The position numbers and the translations under genes were made by a program. The notes under the pieces are model-generated. The model did not search any database. It worked only from the letters and a program-made list of their open reading frames with translations, and was not told where the DNA came from. Shown one piece after another: positions 10,801 through 16,800 of a stretch of DNA of 17,858 bases. The number at the start of each line of letters is the position of its first letter. Position 1 is the stretch's first letter. Source of the stretch: MADRE2 sp964397015 (lineage in GTDB: Bacteria; Desulfobacterota; Desulfobacteria; Desulfobacterales; Desulfobacteraceae); NCBI GenBank assembly GCA_964397015.1, contig CAYNHL010000078.1, positions 1 through 17,858 on the forward strand, written 5' to 3'.

Positions 10801-13800
10801 CAGTTCCCCGTACGACACAGGAAAAGTGCCTGACTTTATCAGCTCCCATGATTCAGGCGCCTCCCCGGTTCCGGCATAGAGGCGGTATTCCTTGAAATCA
10901 TCATTGCTGAACGCGGTTCCCATGACCTCGACAAGATCACTTACAGGCTGGTTGTCAAGCGGAAATCGAATCCGGGTGGTTGGCGGCGTGATGTCCACTA
11001 CAAGATTTATCGTGTTGGAGTGCCCGCTTTCCCATCCGGCATGATCAACCGCTGTTACGGTATATGTGTATTCCCCTTCGGCAAGACCCTGATCCTGGAA
11101 CTGCTTTTGTGTGACAAGTTCTCCGGGTATCTTCCCTCCGTTTTTATAAACGTTGAACCCTGCTATGTCCGGTTCGCCCTGGTCTTCCCATGTCAGGTGC
11201 GCATTATTTTTTTCCCGGACTAAACCTTCAAGATCAGGGGCAAGCGGTGGTGTGGTATCGACAATCAGGCCTGTTTTCAACTCAGTGGTATTTCCGGCCC
11301 TGTCTTCTGCAAAAAGCCGCAGGCAATAAGTGCCGTCCGGCCCGGGCGCATGCCATGCTCCAAGCACATTGTCCGTTACCGCAGCCTCGCCCCTTGAAAG
11401 AGGAGACCATTGAAATGCATCTGAACAATCGCCCTGTGAAACGCTCAGGATATATTCCTTGAGCTGCGGATCATTCACAGATCCGATTACGGACAGCGGT
11501 GATGTGACAAAACCACCAGGCTCAGGGGTGATGATTGATATTTCAGGAGTAGTGTTGTCAACGTGGACATCCACCGTGACCTCATTTTCCCAGCCGGCAA
11601 GATCACGGGCAAAAAGAGAAAGAACATGATCTCCGTCTTCAATGCCTCCGGCCGGGCCGGTCACCCATTCGAACAGTTCGGTCGTGCCAGGCAGGTCAGT
11701 CCCAGAAACAAGCTCGATCCAGCTGCCGGAAGAACCGGCGGCCCGGTAGCGCAGGGTCCATTTTTCCAGGTTTTCTTCAATAATTTTTCCCTTTACCGTT
11801 ACCAGGTCACTGTTACCGCCTAAAATCTCCTGTGGAGCCGGATAAAGAAGGGTCAATTGAGGCGGGGTAAGGTCCACTGTAAAATCGGTAACAGATTCCG
11901 AAGTGTTTTGTCCCTTGTCCCGGGCATGGACTTTGAGCCTGTAGAGACCGTCAGCCAGTTCCTGTTCTGGAAAAATCCTGTCAATGGCGGCGGCCGTGCC
12001 GGAGGCGACCTGAACGGTGCCGGTTTCGCCCTGGATCTCAATGGTAAAACTCTCCAGGTTCAGGTCCGATATGGTTCCCCTTGGTTCCAGGGGTGCGTTG
12101 ATATACTCCTGCGGCCCGGGAACGGACATTTCAATATCCGGGGCTGTTGTATCCAGGTAAAAAGACTGTTGTTCCAGCTGTTTTATTTCAGGAGCAAGAA
12201 CCAGGGATGCCTGCATTGCCGCAGTGTAAATCCCGTCAGGGCACATGCCCTGGTCTTCATTCCGCCCGTCCCAGGAAAACTGCCCTTCCATTGTGCCGGC
12301 AGGTTCACGGGTAAACGTTTTAACGATCCCGCCCTGGTCATTTTTAATGGTCACTTCGATATCAAAGGCTTCATTCAAATCTGCATTCAATACATAATCA
12401 AGGGATATGGTGTCCAGTATACCGTCATTGTTCGGAGAAAATACGTTCGGATTTGCCTCGAAAAAGGATATCAGCCTCAAATCCCGGTTCATGTCAATTG
12501 TTACGCTGGCCGTTCTTGTATTCCCGGCGTGATCCAGCGCCCTGAGCTTCAATACCCGGGTGCCATGATTGATGCCAAAGGAATTCCATTCACCGAGCCG
12601 CTGGTCTATGACCTGCTGGATGCCGGCACCAATCAACTGGCCATTGACATCTTCCTCGTTTTTTAAAACCTCCAGTGTATAATTTTTAAAATGCAGGTCT
12701 TTTACGGTTCCTGTGACCTCCACCATTGTCGGAATCATGGAATCTTCCCCGGGATAACTTATGACAGCAGTGGGCGCAATCGTATCAATTGCAGTGTAAG
12801 TGATTCTTTCATAAAAATTATTGCATTCATCCGTGAACCTGAACAAAAGAATATAGTTTCCATCCGGCACCACCTGCCCGTTTTGACCGGTACCGTCCCA
12901 TTGGTATAAAAAATCTCCTTTTTCAACCGGCATCGCGTTTTCCACCCTTGTTTCCTGACCGTCGGCCACTGCAATGATATCCAGTGTGCCTGGATTGGAT
13001 GCATGACAGTCAAACAATGCAAGATCCTTGACTCCGTCTCCGTTGGGTGAAAACAGGTCGGTTCTGGATTCTGCCTGGAAAGATGCTCCCTTGACATAAA
13101 ACTCGACGGTTTTACAGGATTTGTTACCCGATACATCTGTAACCGTCAGTTCGAGCAATATATCTTTGCCCAGCACTTCTTGAGGCAGTATCCATCTCCC
13201 TGTTCCACTGACAACTAAATCGTCTGTAACTTCTCTTTCAATGGATTGCCATGAATCCGGATTATCGGAAAACGCCCATGCCAGTGAACACTCGATCCTC
13301 CCGGAGTTATCGCTTGCCTCCCCTTCAATATCGATGCCATATGAAATTTCGCCCCCAGGAGAAACAATTTTAAGGGGGCATATTTCCGAATTGTCATCAG
13401 GGTAAGCTATCTGTGCCACCGGCAATACCCGGTCCACCCTGAGTTCTTCGTTATCTGTTCTGTACAACCCCCGGTCTCGGGTTTCAATCTCTGCAAACAC
13501 ATTGTAGATGCCCGGATAAAGAATAAATTCATTGTCGGCATTCATCTGGTGAATATCGTATTCAAAATGCCCGAATCCAGGTTCATGTTCATGCTGTTGG
13601 TGTATAAGCTCGGGGCGGCCGTTTTTTTCTATATAATATGAAAAACTTGATATCTCTAGTTCAGGGAAATCTTGATTTATGGAAAGCAGCACTCCCGGAG
13701 AGTAGTTGCCGCACGTCCCTGTTAATGGTTCAACATCAATTCCGCTGCATTCAAAATTTTCAGCAGTTAATTTTATTTGCGACTCAAAACCAAATCCATC

Positions 13801-16800
13801 CAGCCTGGCGCCGTAAATTGAAATTATATCCCCGGGCAGCAGTTCCGGCATTTCCCATGATGGATCTTTCCATAATTCAAGCCGGCCGGATGGCACATCA
13901 TGTCCTTCCCTGCTGTCCCAATACCTGTCTATAAAAGAACTGCCGTCTTGCTTGATGATTTTTACCACCACGAGCTGGTTTTCCTGGCTTGATAAATCAG
14001 CTCCAAAAATACCGCAACCAGAAAATATTCTGAGGCATTCAAAATCCAGGGGCTTATAATCAATAACCTTTCTGCCTTCTATATTGACCCCGACCATTTT
14101 GAGTGTCCCGCTTGTTCCATGGGGATAGGGAAATGAAATTGGAAACCATGATCCACTTTCCGGAATGATATCGCCGGCACCTGTATCCCATGATATTAGT
14201 TCAACCCAGTTCCCGGCACCGATATCAGAGCGCTCTTTGAAAAACACTTTCAAGAGCATCAGGGGTGTCTCTATTGAATGAAATCCTATGATCTTGAATG
14301 GCTGGCAGGAAGAAGCTGTAGGAGAGGGAGGAGGAGGATCTATTTCTGGTAATGGCACAAAAGCCTGTACAAACGCCAATTCAAAAAAAATACATCCAAA
14401 AACTTCTTGTTCAGACCTGTATACAGTACCTTTGGCATCGATTCCTTCCATTATAATTGTGTCAGTATCATCGAGATGAATGGGATATTCCCAGTCCGGC
14501 CACCGGGTGTTGTCCCACAGATAAAAATCATGATTCGGAATATGATCATTGACTGCCGCGTCCCATTCCTTGCTGATATAAGTGTATCCATATTCGGTTT
14601 TGATGGAAACGGTCAATTTTTCAAGATCTTCATAAATCCTCAATCTGGCCTTAGTACACTCAAGATCAAACATATTGTCGGTTGGAACCTCATTGGAATA
14701 CCAGACCTCATGGTTGGGCATTACCGCCTTTAACCTTACATTCATGATGTTTTCAAGGTTCATTCCCGTTGTATCGCAGGAAAGGGTCAACGATCCCCGG
14801 GCCTGGGTCTCGATCCCGGGGCCGTCTATCCAGCTGCCGTTCGCCTTCTGGTATTGAAAATAATAAGCAGCCGGTTTCTGCCTGAAGGTTCCAACCGCCT
14901 CGAGACTGTGGATGCCGGGTTTAAGGGACGCTTCATAAATTGGCTGGTCCGGGCTGGTTGTCAGGACATCATCTTCTCTTTGAACCAGGATAGAGGTTTC
15001 ATCTTCATCCTCTGGTCCCTTCCACTCGTGCAAGGCAAACAGTTCTTCCAGGACTTCTGTCGACGCGGTGGTTACATTGCCAGCAAGATCCTCTACCGTC
15101 AGCCTTAATTGTTTGCCCGAAAGCAGGTCAAAGTTTGAAAATGTCTTGATAGTGCCTTTTTCAGTATCATTCCATTTCGGCTTGTCAGGAACAGGAGAAT
15201 TTCCTGAAAGGTACTCAAACCATTGATCGGGATTTTCCCCTTCACCATATTCCAGAATCCATTGCTTGAAATTCAAATCCCGGGCCAGTCCGAGGATGGA
15301 CGCACTAAAAGTTGTTTCAAATTCTTCCTCTTCTACTATTTCATCTTCAACCGGAATTTCTTTTTGGCCCAGCCCGATTTCAGTCAAAAGGGCTTCTGCT
15401 TCCGGCGGCAGGGTGTCAATTGTTGCCTTGAAGACATGATCTTTGACCTGGATAAAATAATCCCCGTCCGGGACCATCCTTCCATTTTCATCTGTCCCGT
15501 CCCAGACGATAAAATCTTTTCCTCCGGGCTGCGGGATTTCAAGGTAGCTTTTCTGAATTTTTTTCACCTGTCCGCCTGATTCGTCTGTGATTGTAAAATC
15601 AAGGACCAGCGCAGGCTCAAGCACGGTATAATGCAATTTTAAAACATCCAGCACTCCATCACCGTTGGGAGAAATATATGTTTCATCCAGAAAAAGATCG
15701 GCTATACTGGTTTCCTTTCCCCAGAAAACCCGTTTTTGTTTGTATGCAGTATTTCCGGCACAGTCAGTTACCGTGAGCCTGATATAAAAGATTCCCCTGT
15801 GCGGCGGTGTCCACAAATGCATCTCTTCATTCAAGGACATCTCCAGACATGGCGGGCGGATCAGGTTCCAGGTCTCCGGCTCATCTTCAGATGCATATTC
15901 CAGCGTGTAACCGGCAAAGTTGTAGTCAGATGCCGTTCCTTTTATTTTAAACCCGTTTTCATCTCTTAAAACCCATAAATCCACTCCCAGGTTCAGCAAT
16001 GATCTCATAACCCAGAGATCCTCTTTTCCCCGGCCATGACAGACACTTTCCGGGACAACGGTTTGTTTATATGTCAGGTATTTGCTGTTGGAAGACAATG
16101 CCAGATTTTCGTTAAATGGAACATAAAGTTTTGTCCCGGCCATGTAATTGCGATAATAGCTGCCTTCCTCGTCTTGACCCCGGGTCCAGTATCCGTCAAA
16201 AAAACCTGAAGAAATCAGATAAAATCGTTCCCATGGCACGGAAATATTGCCGTTTATATAAACAGTGCCGTTTTCCAAACGCAGGCTGTAAGGCATTTGA
16301 TTATTGTTTCCAAGCAAAGATGCTCCATTGACCGGAATATTGAGCATTTCTCCGGTAATGGTATTCAAGGCAAACGGCCCCCTTTTATTGAATGCCCAGA
16401 TCCAGACCCCGTCATAAAACCACTCAAGGGTTCCGTGGGCGATTTCAGCGGCTTCCGGATCATGGGGATCAAAATCCGGCAGTTCCGGGTTGTCGTTTCC
16501 GGAATCGTAGTCACGCTCCTCGTTGGCATTCATGACAAGCTCTATGGTTTCGATATCATCGGGCAGTCCTGTCCATTCCAGCAGAACAGTCTGTTCTGTG
16601 ACATCGGCATGGTCGCCATCCAGAAAAAGTATCTTTTCTATAATTTCTTCGTTGCTGCCGTAAATTGCGGCGGATTCCGGAAAGAAGGCTTCGTTGTCTA
16701 TCATTAACGAGACATGGTCAATGGCCGCGCTGTCGGTTCCCTGCTGGAACAGCCTAAGCTTCATACTACCGTTGACCGGCCCTGTGATGCCTGTCAGGTC

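Larger units (their letters stand above)
9540..13440 (-). repeat. Ig-like / FN3 tandem domain tract joined by D-x-x-P-P-like linkers
   Basis: Ig-like domains of about 95-105 residues occur near 13090-13440, 12480-12770, 11860-12150, 11550-11860, 11250-11550, 10690-10985, 10070-10380 and 9540-9790. They share a start (I-x-x-P), a V-x-G-x-V/A-x-D strand, a W or Y strand and an end of the form L-x-L-x-A-x-D-x-A/T-G-N. From 11250 on they alternate with fibronectin type III domains (10985-11250, 10380-10685, 9790-10070) marked by L-x-W-x-x-x-x-E-P-D-I/L-x-G-Y/F-x-V/I-Y/F and Y-x-V-T-A-x-D. Linkers such as DLTPP, DTTPP, DITPP and DVHPP separate them. Copies are diverged at DNA level, so expansion is old. 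Two of the eight Ig-like domains carry the SPNxDG units directly before them. Confidence 0.8.

Noticed and set aside
11857..12666. Plus-strand open frame of 269 codons
   Set aside because: Antisense shadow of Ig-like domains in the giant gene; no ribosome binding site or recognisable product.
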